The notes under the pieces are model-generated. The model saw nothing but the letters and a program-made list of their open reading frames with translations, ran no database searches and was not told where the DNA came from. Positions 17,465-25,113 of a stretch of DNA of 37,171 nucleotides are shown here, piece by piece. A program made the translations under genes and the position numbers. Numbering within the stretch: the stretch's first letter is position 1; each line of letters opens with the position of its first letter. The stretch comes from Bdellovibrionales bacterium (GTDB taxonomy: Bacteria > Bdellovibrionota > FAC87 > UBA2466 > JACKAF01): NCBI GenBank assembly GCA_020435295.1, contig JAGQZV010000012.1, forward strand, positions 1-37,171. Direction: 5' to 3'.

Positions 17465-17787
17465 TAGTTCCTCATCAAATTGGCTTCACCTGCGTCAATT
17501 GTCTCGCGCAACCTATACAGTCGAAGAATGATGGCAAGTGCCACGGCGGCTTCAGCGGCTGCAATAATAATGATGAAGAGCGCGAAGATCTGGCCATCAA
17601 TGGCGGCCGTTCGAAATTTACTGAAAGCGATAAAGTTGATGCTGGCGGCGTTAAGTAACAACTCAATGCCAAGCAGCACGCCGATTGAATTGCGACGGTA
17701 GACGACCGCAATGATACCAAGGGTGGCCAGGATGGTTCCAACGAATAGATAGCCGTGTAAACCCGTTGCCCAGTCCAGAAAACTCAT
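17464..17787 (-). CDS. nuoK: Complex I membrane subunit NuoK, first module
   Basis: This three-span subunit has 107 residues, the normal size. The conserved membrane glutamates are Glu42 in GIELLLNAASINF and Glu79 in AAAEAAVALAIILRLYR. They are part of the charged axis that passes conformational energy from the quinone site to the pumps. The ATG overlaps the nuoJ stop as ATGA, and the stop overlaps the nuoL start as TAATG, so the three genes are translationally coupled. Confidence 0.96.
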   Translation of the reverse strand: MSFLDWATGLHGYLFVGTILATLGIIAVVYRRNSIGVLLGIELLLNAASINFIAFSKFRTAAIDGQIFALFIIIIAAAEAAVALAIILRLYRLRETIDAGEANLMRN

Positions 17788-18302
17788 TTAGGCCTCGCAA
17801 GCCAAACAGCGCCCACCAAAGCGCCGAGGAGCAATACTGTAATCCCCTCGAACGGCAACAAGTAATTGCCAAGCAGCGCCTCTCCAACGGCGTTGGTTTT
17901 TGGAGAATATGCAAAAGTTTGAAAATCCGGCGGTACGGTCCTCAGGACTCGACTCGCTAGGTGTTGGGCTCCTTGATAGAGGAACGGGAGCAGGCCAAAG
18001 AGAGCGAGCAACAAAGGCACAATCAGTTTGCCGCGAGAATCACGCAGTTTTACCTGATACATCCAGCTGGTGAGCATGATGGCAAAGAGGACCAGAATTG
18101 TGACGCCACCGATATAGACGACTACCTGCACGCCCGCCAAAAAGTCAGCACCGGCGTACAAAAACATGATTGCGACGCCAAGAAAGGCGAAAAGCAGCGA
18201 AATAGATGCGTAAAGAATGTTGGGGCTGAACGTGACAAGTAGCGCGGAGGCTAGGGTCAGCAACTGGAAGAGGACCAATATGATTTTTGCGGTTTCTGAC
18301 AT
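17784..18302 (-). CDS. nuoJ: Complex I membrane subunit NuoJ, first module
   Basis: NuoJ has five membrane spans and sits at the base of the membrane arm. The ATG at 18302 follows the nuoH stop after a single base and gives 172 residues starting MSETAKIILVLFQLLTLASALL. An upstream TTG at 18380 would lie inside nuoH and add a charged, non-homologous N-terminus, so I reject it. The segment YAGADFLAGVQVVVYIGGVTILVLFAIML is the typical TM3. nuoI, which usually stands between nuoH and nuoJ, is absent. Confidence 0.95.
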   Translation of the reverse strand: MSETAKIILVLFQLLTLASALLVTFSPNILYASISLLFAFLGVAIMFLYAGADFLAGVQVVVYIGGVTILVLFAIMLTSWMYQVKLRDSRGKLIVPLLLALFGLLPFLYQGAQHLASRVLRTVPPDFQTFAYSPKTNAVGEALLGNYLLPFEGITVLLLGALVGAVWLARPK

Positions 18303-18303
18303 C

Positions 18304-19440
18304 TTAATGCCCTGCCACTCCAAAGATGAGCTGCGCCAACGATCGCCCGTTAAATACCCACATCCAAACGGCAGTGCCAAAGAGGTTGACTAAGGCTAGT
18401 GGAACCAGCCCCTTCCAACACATGCCCATCAACTGGTCGACACGCAAGCGAGGGAGCGTCCAGCGCAACCACATGACGACAAAAACCAAGCTAAGTGTTT
18501 TGATTGAGAACATTCCCAATTGGATGATCGCCATCAGCCCGGTTGGGAGCTTAATGAACAAAGACTCCAGATTAAGGAACGGGATGTGCCACCCGCCCAA
18601 ATACAAGGCGGTGATCATCGCACTCATCACAAAAATTTCCGCAAATTCTCCCAGCGCGTACAAGCCAAAGCGCATGCCGGAAAACTCGGTGTTGAAACCC
18701 GAAACCAACTCCGATTCGGCCTCGGGCAAGTCAAAGGGGATGCGGTTGGTTTCGGCGAGGCCCCCGATGAAAAGCAAAATACTTGCAACGAAGCAAAAGG
18801 GATTGTGAAAGACGTTCCAAAAGTGATAGGCGGCAGCGTTTTCTGCACCGGGTGCCCACCCCTGTTGCTCGACGATACTTCCGATCTGTAGCGTGCCGGA
18901 GATCATCACAACAGGCAGAATAGAAAGTGCGACCGGGATTTCGTAGCTTACGATCTGCGCGGCACCCCGGAGACCTCCGAGTAGCGACCATTTGTTATTT
19001 GACGACCACGAGCCGAGCAAGATGCCAGGGGCTACCAAGGTGGAAATGGAGAGAACGTAAAATATGCCGATGTTGACGTCCGCACCCATTAGGTACCGGC
19101 TAAGTGGAAGCACCGCAAAAGCGGCACACGCCCCGACGACTACCATTAGCGGAGCCAAGTTGTATAGAAAGCGATCCGCCCCGGCCGGAATAAAGTCTTC
19201 TTTGCTGATCATCTTGACGGCGTCAGCGATGAACTGGAGCAGCCCGTAAGGGCCCACTCGGTTCGGGCCAATTCTGTCTTGAAAATCGGCCGCGAGCTTG
19301 CGCTCAACGTAGGTGGCAAACCCGCCGAACGGCAATGCGATAAGATATATAATAAGGAAGGCTGACAGCGCCGCCCATACCCAAAGGGGCCCACCACCGG
19401 TCCAGCCTTGTAACGAATGTGCAAACGATGCCGTATCCAT
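18304..19440 (-). CDS. nuoH: Complex I membrane subunit NuoH, first module
   Basis: NuoH forms the membrane side of the quinone chamber. It has 378 residues, slightly longer than the second copy. Signature segments are YVERKLAADFQDRIGPNRVG, then ADAVKMISKEDFIPAGADR, and LAETNRIPFDLPEAESELVSG followed by NTEFSGMRFGLYALGEF; the acidic loop residues are kept. An inserted loop near residues 190-205 (EQQGWAPGAENAAAYH) has no exact counterpart in the other copy. The ATG lies 5 nt after the nuoA stop. The retained quinone-site signature means this subunit is built to dock a NuoB/NuoD pair that is not encoded nearby. Confidence 0.96.
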   Translation of the reverse strand: MDTASFAHSLQGWTGGGPLWVWAALSAFLIIYLIALPFGGFATYVERKLAADFQDRIGPNRVGPYGLLQFIADAVKMISKEDFIPAGADRFLYNLAPLMVVVGACAAFAVLPLSRYLMGADVNIGIFYVLSISTLVAPGILLGSWSSNNKWSLLGGLRGAAQIVSYEIPVALSILPVVMISGTLQIGSIVEQQGWAPGAENAAAYHFWNVFHNPFCFVASILLFIGGLAETNRIPFDLPEAESELVSGFNTEFSGMRFGLYALGEFAEIFVMSAMITALYLGGWHIPFLNLESLFIKLPTGLMAIIQLGMFSIKTLSLVFVVMWLRWTLPRLRVDQLMGMCWKGLVPLALVNLFGTAVWMWVFNGRSLAQLIFGVAGH

Positions 19441-19445
19441 GTTAC

Positions 19446-19853
19446 TTATTTCCTTGGCTTAATTCCCTGAGCAGCGCCCTTGATCCACTCCAGGTCGCCT
19501 CGTACCCAGCAATAGACCAGCCCAGAAAGCAGTAGACCAATAAACAGGAAGATCTTGATGAATGCAATCCCTGCGGCTCCTTGAGCGATGGCCGACTTAT
19601 ATAGTGTCATCGCCGGGAACACAGTGGCCACCTCGACGTCAAAAATGATGAAGATAATGGCAACGACATAGAAGCGGATGTTAAACTTTATCCAGGCTTC
19701 GCCCACCGGTTGCTCACCGCACTCGTAGGGTTGGGACTTGAGGTGGGATCCCTTAACTTTTGGGCGGATAAGCCAGCCGATTCCCATCATAAGCGGGACC
19801 GTAAGAGCGGAAATTACGATGAACCATAACGCCGTTATATAACCCGTTTCCAA
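19446..19853 (-). CDS. nuoA: Complex I membrane subunit NuoA, first module (TTG start)
   Basis: This is the first gene of the 14-gene run. The 135-residue protein has three spans and the diagnostic QPYECGEQPVGEAWIKFNIRF and IIFIIFDVEVATVFPAM segments. The start is a TTG at 19853; a purine-rich stretch with AAGGAG and GAGAAGG lies 8-12 nt upstream. The first in-frame ATG would delete the first membrane span, so TTG is preferred. The second nuoA also starts TTG-GAA. About 150 nt upstream separate it from a lipoprotein gene read in the same direction, and a promoter-like -35 lies there. Confidence 0.94.
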   Translation of the reverse strand: METGYITALWFIVISALTVPLMMGIGWLIRPKVKGSHLKSQPYECGEQPVGEAWIKFNIRFYVVAIIFIIFDVEVATVFPAMTLYKSAIAQGAAGIAFIKIFLFIGLLLSGLVYCWVRGDLEWIKGAAQGIKPRK

Positions 19854-19933
19854 CGATGCGCCCTTCTCCTTGAAGCGCTTGGGGGCCGCAAATACACGAC
19901 TCCTAAGTACCTGAAATCATAAAATCTCGTGAA

Positions 19934-19962
19934 AACTAACGTGGGGGGTCTTGTCTTGTCAA
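19934..19962 (-). promoter_or_regulatory. Putative promoter of the nuo operon
   Basis: On the minus strand a perfect TTGACA (19957-19962) lies about 105 nt upstream of the nuoA start. At a 17-nt spacing the -10 position reads TTAGTT (19934-19939), a poor match. A better -10-like TATGAT at 19916-19921 is too far from this -35. The main nuo promoter probably lies in 19854-20002, but its exact position is not settled. Confidence 0.35.
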
Positions 19963-20002
19963 CGCTCTATTCAGAGAGGATTTGCAGCACTGGCGCGCTT
20001 TT

Positions 20003-20380
20003 TTACCGATCGCACTCGTCAATTCTGAGGTGAGCCATCGTAGAGGTTCTAACAGTTCCGTCGAACGCAACTATCTCAAAAACATAATCACCTAGTAGGA
20101 ACTCCGCCGGGAAAAAATTGAGTGCACCCGGTTCCGTGATGGTGATGTCTGCGAATGGTGGGTGCGGCAGTTCGTAGCGTAGTAAGTCACCGTCCGCATC
20201 GCTAGTTCTAAGATTTAAGTTAAAGCGGTATTCCTTCCAGATGCACGAAATGGGGAGGTAAAGCGGATTGGCCTGCCAAACGGGCGCGCGGTTAAGGGGG
20301 TTTTTTTTGCCTTCCGGATCTCGCCCGCACGCACTTAAAATCAGGGCCAGGCCAACGACCAAGCAAAAATTTCTAAGCAT
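20003..20380 (-). CDS. Small lipoprotein, cadherin-like beta-sandwich fragment
   Basis: The 125-residue product has a lipoprotein signal peptide: LVVGLALILSAC with lipobox LSAC and the lipidated Cys at residue 18, followed by GRDPEGKK. The rest (about 30-120) contains TSDADGDLLRYELP, then a GALNFFPAEF segment and DYVFEIVAFDG. This pattern resembles dystroglycan-type cadherin-like or related Ig-like domains, where D-x-DGD and a closing A-x-DG are recurrent. Two further cysteines could form a disulfide. The start is supported by AAAGGA seven bases before the ATG. It stands alone between gpsA (divergent) and the nuo run (same strand, about 150 nt on). Its role is unknown; anchoring in the inner or outer membrane facing the periplasm is expected. 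Confidence 0.8.
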   Translation of the reverse strand: MLRNFCLVVGLALILSACGRDPEGKKNPLNRAPVWQANPLYLPISCIWKEYRFNLNLRTSDADGDLLRYELPHPPFADITITEPGALNFFPAEFLLGDYVFEIVAFDGTVRTSTMAHLRIDECDR

Positions 20381-20503
20381 TTAATTTCCTTTGATTTTTT
20401 TGGGGCGCATTTTTAATTTACCGTATCCGCCCGTCTAATGCCCTATGCAGTGCTCCAAAAACTACCGTTTGCGCGAAAAGGGGTGTAGGCAGGGAGTATG
20501 GAA

Positions 20504-21505
20504 ATGCAGAAAAAGATAGCGGTCATTGGTTCGGGAAGTTGGGGGACAGCGGTCGCAAACGTTTTTGCCGACGCCGGCTCCAACGTGACGGTTTGGGGGA
20601 GAGACTCAAATGTAATAGAAGGCATTAACGCAACGCGCCATAATCCGCGCTATCTGAGCGCTTTCGAGCTTTCCGGCCAGCTCCGCGCGAGCGGTGACTT
20701 GGCCGCGACGATTGAGTGGGCGGATGTGGTAGTTTGCGCAATTCCTACGCAGAAGATTCGCGCCGTCTTTGCCCCACTTCAAAACCTGTTGGCTGGAAAG
20801 TGGATCGTCAATACGTCCAAAGGTATTGAAGAGAGCACCTACAAGCGCATTAGCGAGATTTTTTCGGAGCTCTCTCCAACGTCGCCGTTTGCGGTTCTCT
20901 CCGGGCCGACTTTTGCGGAAGAAGTGGTCAAGCGCCTTCCGTCAGCCATTACCGTCGCGTGCACCGATCTTGCGGTAGCGACCGAAGTGCAGAGGCTTTT
21001 TTCGACGCCCTACATGCGCGGCTATGCGTCCGACGATGTTTGTGGGGTGGAGTGGGGGGGAGCGCTAAAGAATGTCGTGGCTGTAGCGACTGGCATTGCG
21101 AGCGGTGTGGGGCTGGGGCTCAACACACAGGCGGCACTCATCAACCGAGGTATTGCGGAGATTGTGCGTATGGCGACGTTCAAGGGGGCTCGCCCGATCA
21201 CGTTCTTGGGTTTGTCTGGAATGGGGGATTTGGTGCTCACCTGTACCGGCGATCTAAGCCGAAACCGACGGCTGGGGATTGCGATCGGGCAGGGGAAATC
21301 TTTGGAGGAGGCGTTTGCCCATTTAGGTGGGGTCGCTGAAGGGGCCTTTACCGCGCGAGCCGCTTACGAGATGGCCGTGAAAGACAAAATCGAAATGCCG
21401 TTGACCGAGCAGGTCTACAAGATCTTGTACACTGGACAGACGCCCAAACGTGCATTGACCGAGCTGATGGGGCGAAACCTGAAAGTCGAATGGGACTTCG
21501 TGTGA
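20504..21505 (+). CDS. gpsA: NAD(P)-dependent glycerol-3-phosphate dehydrogenase
   Basis: GpsA reduces dihydroxyacetone phosphate to sn-glycerol-3-phosphate, the backbone for phospholipids, in the cytoplasm. The N-terminal Rossmann motif is GSGSWGTAVA, followed by VTVWGRD. NTSKGIE, LSGPTFAEEV and the catalytic-lysine segment GGALKNVVAVATG are present, as are NTQAALINRG and GMGDLVLTCTG near the C-terminal domain. The frame gives 335 residues from the ATG at 20498 or 333 from the ATG at 20504. I prefer 20504 because AGGGAG then has a spacing of about seven bases, while it is almost touching the first ATG. The gene is divergent from the lipoprotein gene and precedes mfd by 13 nt, so the two are probably cotranscribed. 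Confidence 0.97.
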   Translation: MQKKIAVIGSGSWGTAVANVFADAGSNVTVWGRDSNVIEGINATRHNPRYLSAFELSGQLRASGDLAATIEWADVVVCAIPTQKIRAVFAPLQNLLAGKWIVNTSKGIEESTYKRISEIFSELSPTSPFAVLSGPTFAEEVVKRLPSAITVACTDLAVATEVQRLFSTPYMRGYASDDVCGVEWGGALKNVVAVATGIASGVGLGLNTQAALINRGIAEIVRMATFKGARPITFLGLSGMGDLVLTCTGDLSRNRRLGIAIGQGKSLEEAFAHLGGVAEGAFTARAAYEMAVKDKIEMPLTEQVYKILYTGQTPKRALTELMGRNLKVEWDFV

Positions 21506-21518
21506 TAGACTCCGGCCG

Positions 21519-24500
21519 ATGTCCGAAACCACTCCCCAACCCATTGAAGGCTGGCTTTCGGAGGGCGAAAGCCTTCCTGAATTCGGTAGCCGGTTTACGA
21601 GCGTCGGAGCTCTGGGGCGGGCGCTTGCCATTGCTTCTGTCTACCGCCGATCTTTTCAGACCCTAGTCGCGGTCTTTAATTCGAAAGCAGAGGCCCGCGC
21701 CGCTGTCGATCACCTAAAATTTCTCTTGGGAGCCGAAGCGGCGAGCCGCGTGCACTACATTCCGCCGGTAGATTTCGACTATTACAAAGGCCTTTTTCCT
21801 AACGCTGAAGTTATCGCGGAGCGAAATGTTGCACTCTACCAGGCGATTTGGGATCCGGAGCGTAGAATTTTTGTAACGACGACCGCCTCCCTACTGCAAA
21901 AGGCTATGCTGAGAAGCGCGTTCGAAGATGCGCTGTTTTCTGTACGCCCCGGCCTGGAAATGGATCGGGAGAACCTAACGCTAAAACTCCGGGAGTGCGG
22001 CTACCAGAAGCAGCCCATTGCTTACGATCCGGGCGTGTATTCGGTGAGAGGTGGTGTGGTCGACATCTATTCCCCGGCCCACGGCTTGCCTTTGCGCTTG
22101 GAGTTCTTTGGCGACGAGATTGAGGCGTTGCGCCACTACGATCCTAGGAGCCAGCGTTCTCTCGACCCGGTGGATGAAGGTTGGGTGTTACCCGTTAGAC
22201 AGAGCTTGCTTCCCTACGGCGAAAAATTTCAACAGGCATCCCTAAGACTTAAGCAACGGCTGGATACGCTTGGCATCAACAAGGTGGACCGCGATCAATT
22301 GATTGCGGATCTTGAATTGGGGCGCCTGCCGGATCAGGATGCTTTTTTGTTTCCGCTGCTGAGTGGCGGATCCAGCGCATTGGAAGAGTATTTTCCCCCG
22401 GATGCCATTTGGTTTTGGGATGGCGGTGAGAAGACATTAGAACTGGGCTGTGATCAGGAACTTCTCCGATTCAAAAAAAATCTAGAGCTCTTTGAAAGGG
22501 ATCCCACACCCATAGCAGAAGGGGGCGATCTTTTTGTCGATGCCCCCGGCCTTACTGCACACCTTAAGAAAGAGCGAGCGTATTTTTTTGAGGACTTCGA
22601 CAAGGGGGGCAGCGCGAAAGTTCATGTGCTTCACACCGAGCCTCTCTCGTTAGAGACGGAGCGCAGCTCGGCGCACCGCAAAGGTAGTCTCCAGCCCGCA
22701 CTCGAAGGTTTTGCAATGCGGTTCAAAAACTGGATGAGTGAGGGGTACCGCATCCATTTGGTTTGTCACACCCATACGCACGAAGATCGGTTCCGCCTGC
22801 TTTTTGAACCCTATTCGATGCGTGTGGAGATGCACGATGAGCAGACCTCTGCGCTTCCCGGCATCTACCGGGCGGATTTTTCGAAGATCCATCTTTGGCA
22901 GGGAAACCTCAATGAGAGTGCTGTTTTTCCGCAGCTTAAGCTCGTACTCCTTAGCGAAGAAGAGATTTTCGGAAAGAAAAAACGCGTACGTGCTGGCTGG
23001 AGTTCACGATCGAAAGTCGGAGAAAAACTAGCGTCGTTCCGCGAGCTAAAAGAAGGAGACTTTGTCGTCCATAAGCAATACGGCATTGGGCGGTATTTGG
23101 GACTGCGTTCGATGCAGTTTCTGGGTGTACCCAACGACTACGTTTTGATTGAGTACAAAGATGGGGACAAACTTTATGTTCCTTCCTACCGCCTCAATGT
23201 GATCCAAAAATACGTTGGCGGGGAAGGGGCAACGGTCGCATTAGATAAAATGGGGGGCGAACGCTGGGAAAAAGCAAAAGCCAAGGCCCAGAAGGCAGTT
23301 CAAGAACTCGCTGGCGAGCTTATCAAGATCCAGGCCCAAAGGAAGTTAGTGCGAGCACACGCGCTGCCTGCACCTGGGCAAGAGTACCACCAATTTGAGA
23401 TGGAGTTTCAGTTCGACGAGACACCCGATCAATTGACAGCGATTGAGGATACGCTTGACGACCTTCGCAAAGAGCACCCCATGGACCGTTTGGTGGTCGG
23501 TGATGTGGGCTATGGAAAGACGGAAGTAGCGATGCGCGCAGCTTTTCGAATGGCTTCTGAAGGGCGTCAGAGCTGTGTTGTCGTACCGACAACGGTGCTG
23601 GCGTTTCAGCACTATGAGAGTTTTAAGGAACGCTTCAGAAATACACCGGTACGTATCGAGATGGTGTCGCGAATGCGCAAACCCGCCGAAAACAAGGCTG
23701 CGCTGGAAGCACTGGCGAACGGGAAAGTCGACATCGTGGTGGGTACCCACCGTTTGTTTTCCGCTGACGTTGGATTTAAGAACTTGGGCCTTGTTGTTGT
23801 CGATGAAGAGCACCGGTTCGGGGTTGGCCATAAAGAGCGGCTGAAAAAAATGGTAGCAGGAGTCCATTTTCTTTCTATGACCGCGACCCCCATTCCACGT
23901 ACGCTCAACATGGCAATGACTGGTATCAAAGAAATCTCCCTGATAACAACTCCGCCTCCCGATAGAATGTCCGTTAGAACATTCGTCTGTCGGCGTTCCG
24001 ACGAAGTCATTGCGGAGGCTATTTCGAACGAGCTTACGCGCGAAGGTCAGGTGTTTTTTGTTCACAATCGTGTTGAAACCATATTTAACGTCTCTGATCA
24101 GCTAAAAGAGCTTTTGCCGAAAGCTACATTTGAAGTTGTCCACGGCCAAATGGACGGGGACACGCTTGAGAAAAAAATGCTCTCCTTTTACAAGGGTGAA
24201 AGCCAAGTTCTCGTGACTACCTCGATCATTGAGTCAGGATTGGATATCCCGCGCGCCAACACCATTCTAATCGATCGCGCCGATCGTTTTGGGTTGGCTC
24301 AGCTTTACCAGTTGAGGGGTCGTGTCGGCCGTGCGGCGAAGCGCGGTTACTGTTACCTACTGGTTCCGTCAGAATCGCAACTCACAGGGGACGCGAAGCA
24401 GCGCTTGCAAGTTATTCAACGCTATGCGGATCTGGGGGCCGGCTTTAACGTGGCCAGCTATGACTTGGAGATCCGTGGCGCGGGGGACCTCCTAGGAAAG

Positions 24501-25046
24501 CAGCAATCGGGGCATATCAACGCGATCGGCGTGGATATGTATTTTGAACTTTTGGAGGAAGCAGTCGGGTATCTAAAGGGTGAGATGCGGGAAGAGCAGA
24601 TTGAGCCGGAGATAACTCTTAAGATTGCGGCGTATTTTCCGGAGCCGTATCTACCTGACATTAGTGAAAGAATTAACCTGTATCGCCGGCTTGCTAGTGT
24701 GGACGAAGAGGATGGTATTGCGGATCTCGAGACCGAAATCAGAGATCGCTTCGGAACACCTCCAGAGGAGGTGAAGAATCTGCTTGGACTGATGCGCATC
24801 AAATTGTACTTGAAACGCTTGCACGTTACTCACATGAGCTGCGGACCCAAACGGGCATCGTTGCTTTTTGCTCCGTCTACACCAGTAACGCCAGAGAGAA
24901 TCATCGAGTTGATCCGGACGGCTCCGAAACGCTACGCGGTAACACCTGACAATAAACTCGTGTTCAATATCGACGAGGCAGACTGGCCATTTTTGCTGCA
25001 AGAAATCAAAACGCTATCCGATCGGCTCGGGATCGCAGCACCCTAA
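21519..25046 (+). CDS. mfd: Transcription-repair coupling factor Mfd
   Basis: Mfd is a cytoplasmic ATP-driven translocase that removes stalled RNA polymerase at DNA lesions and recruits UvrA. The 1175 residues match the usual 1150-1200. Domains in order: UvrB-like N-terminal region (about 20-330, with PPVDFDYYKGLFPNAEVIAER and YSVRGGVVDIYSP); RNA polymerase-interacting CarD-like domain (about 505-575, GDFVVHKQYGIGRYLG); RecG-like helicase with Walker A GDVGYGKTE near 661 and Walker B DEEHRFG near 762; second helicase lobe with HNRVETIF and a QLRGRVGR motif; and C-terminal TRCF domain from about 1030. All motifs look intact. No clear Shine-Dalgarno site precedes the ATG, but it follows gpsA closely. 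The gene ends just before a strong hairpin. Confidence 0.98.
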   Translation: MSETTPQPIEGWLSEGESLPEFGSRFTSVGALGRALAIASVYRRSFQTLVAVFNSKAEARAAVDHLKFLLGAEAASRVHYIPPVDFDYYKGLFPNAEVIAERNVALYQAIWDPERRIFVTTTASLLQKAMLRSAFEDALFSVRPGLEMDRENLTLKLRECGYQKQPIAYDPGVYSVRGGVVDIYSPAHGLPLRLEFFGDEIEALRHYDPRSQRSLDPVDEGWVLPVRQSLLPYGEKFQQASLRLKQRLDTLGINKVDRDQLIADLELGRLPDQDAFLFPLLSGGSSALEEYFPPDAIWFWDGGEKTLELGCDQELLRFKKNLELFERDPTPIAEGGDLFVDAPGLTAHLKKERAYFFEDFDKGGSAKVHVLHTEPLSLETERSSAHRKGSLQPALEGFAMRFKNWMSEGYRIHLVCHTHTHEDRFRLLFEPYSMRVEMHDEQTSALPGIYRADFSKIHLWQGNLNESAVFPQLKLVLLSEEEIFGKKKRVRAGWSSRSKVGEKLASFRELKEGDFVVHKQYGIGRYLGLRSMQFLGVPNDYVLIEYKDGDKLYVPSYRLNVIQKYVGGEGATVALDKMGGERWEKAKAKAQKAVQELAGELIKIQAQRKLVRAHALPAPGQEYHQFEMEFQFDETPDQLTAIEDTLDDLRKEHPMDRLVVGDVGYGKTEVAMRAAFRMASEGRQSCVVVPTTVLAFQHYESFKERFRNTPVRIEMVSRMRKPAENKAALEALANGKVDIVVGTHRLFSADVGFKNLGLVVVDEEHRFGVGHKERLKKMVAGVHFLSMTATPIPRTLNMAMTGIKEISLITTPPPDRMSVRTFVCRRSDEVIAEAISNELTREGQVFFVHNRVETIFNVSDQLKELLPKATFEVVHGQMDGDTLEKKMLSFYKGESQVLVTTSIIESGLDIPRANTILIDRADRFGLAQLYQLRGRVGRAAKRGYCYLLVPSESQLTGDAKQRLQVIQRYADLGAGFNVASYDLEIRGAGDLLGKQQSGHINAIGVDMYFELLEEAVGYLKGEMREEQIEPEITLKIAAYFPEPYLPDISERINLYRRLASVDEEDGIADLETEIRDRFGTPPEEVKNLLGLMRIKLYLKRLHVTHMSCGPKRASLLFAPSTPVTPERIIELIRTAPKRYAVTPDNKLVFNIDEADWPFLLQEIKTLSDRLGIAAP

Positions 25047-25053
25047 GGTACCT

Positions 25054-25101
25054 AAGGTATGGCGTCACTTTGTGTGGATTCACAAAGTGACGCCATACCT
25101 T
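25054..25101. terminator. Perfect 21-bp inverted repeat after mfd, possible terminator
   Basis: The arms 25054-25074 and 25081-25101 are exact inverted copies, 21 bp each, with a 6-nt loop. The stem can extend three more pairs past a bulged T. Its position just after the mfd stop fits an end-of-transcript hairpin, but only three U residues follow it and a coding start lies 12 nt downstream. The left side overlaps a tandem 9-bp repeat (CCTAAGGTA twice, 25042-25059). A factor-independent terminator, an RNA-stabilising hairpin or a repeat element are all possible. Confidence 0.6.
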
Positions 25102-25113
25102 TAGAATAGAAGA

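Noticed and set aside
5114-19853. Complex I of the '2M' type with an additional NuoM
   Set aside because: Each module has only one NuoM, and every membrane subunit is doubled, not NuoM alone.
5114-19853. Mrp-type sodium/proton antiporter cluster
   Set aside because: Mrp clusters contain NuoL/M/N/K-like proteins but no NuoH, NuoA or NuoJ; both modules here have all three, including the quinone-site signature in NuoH.
23346-24065. 239-codon open frame on the minus strand inside mfd
   Set aside because: It is antisense to the helicase domain of a well-conserved gene, has no recognisable product and no context; it reflects codon use of mfd.
25054-25101. Insertion sequence end or attachment site
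   Set aside because: No transposase or integrase is nearby and there is no second copy of the repeat in the window.
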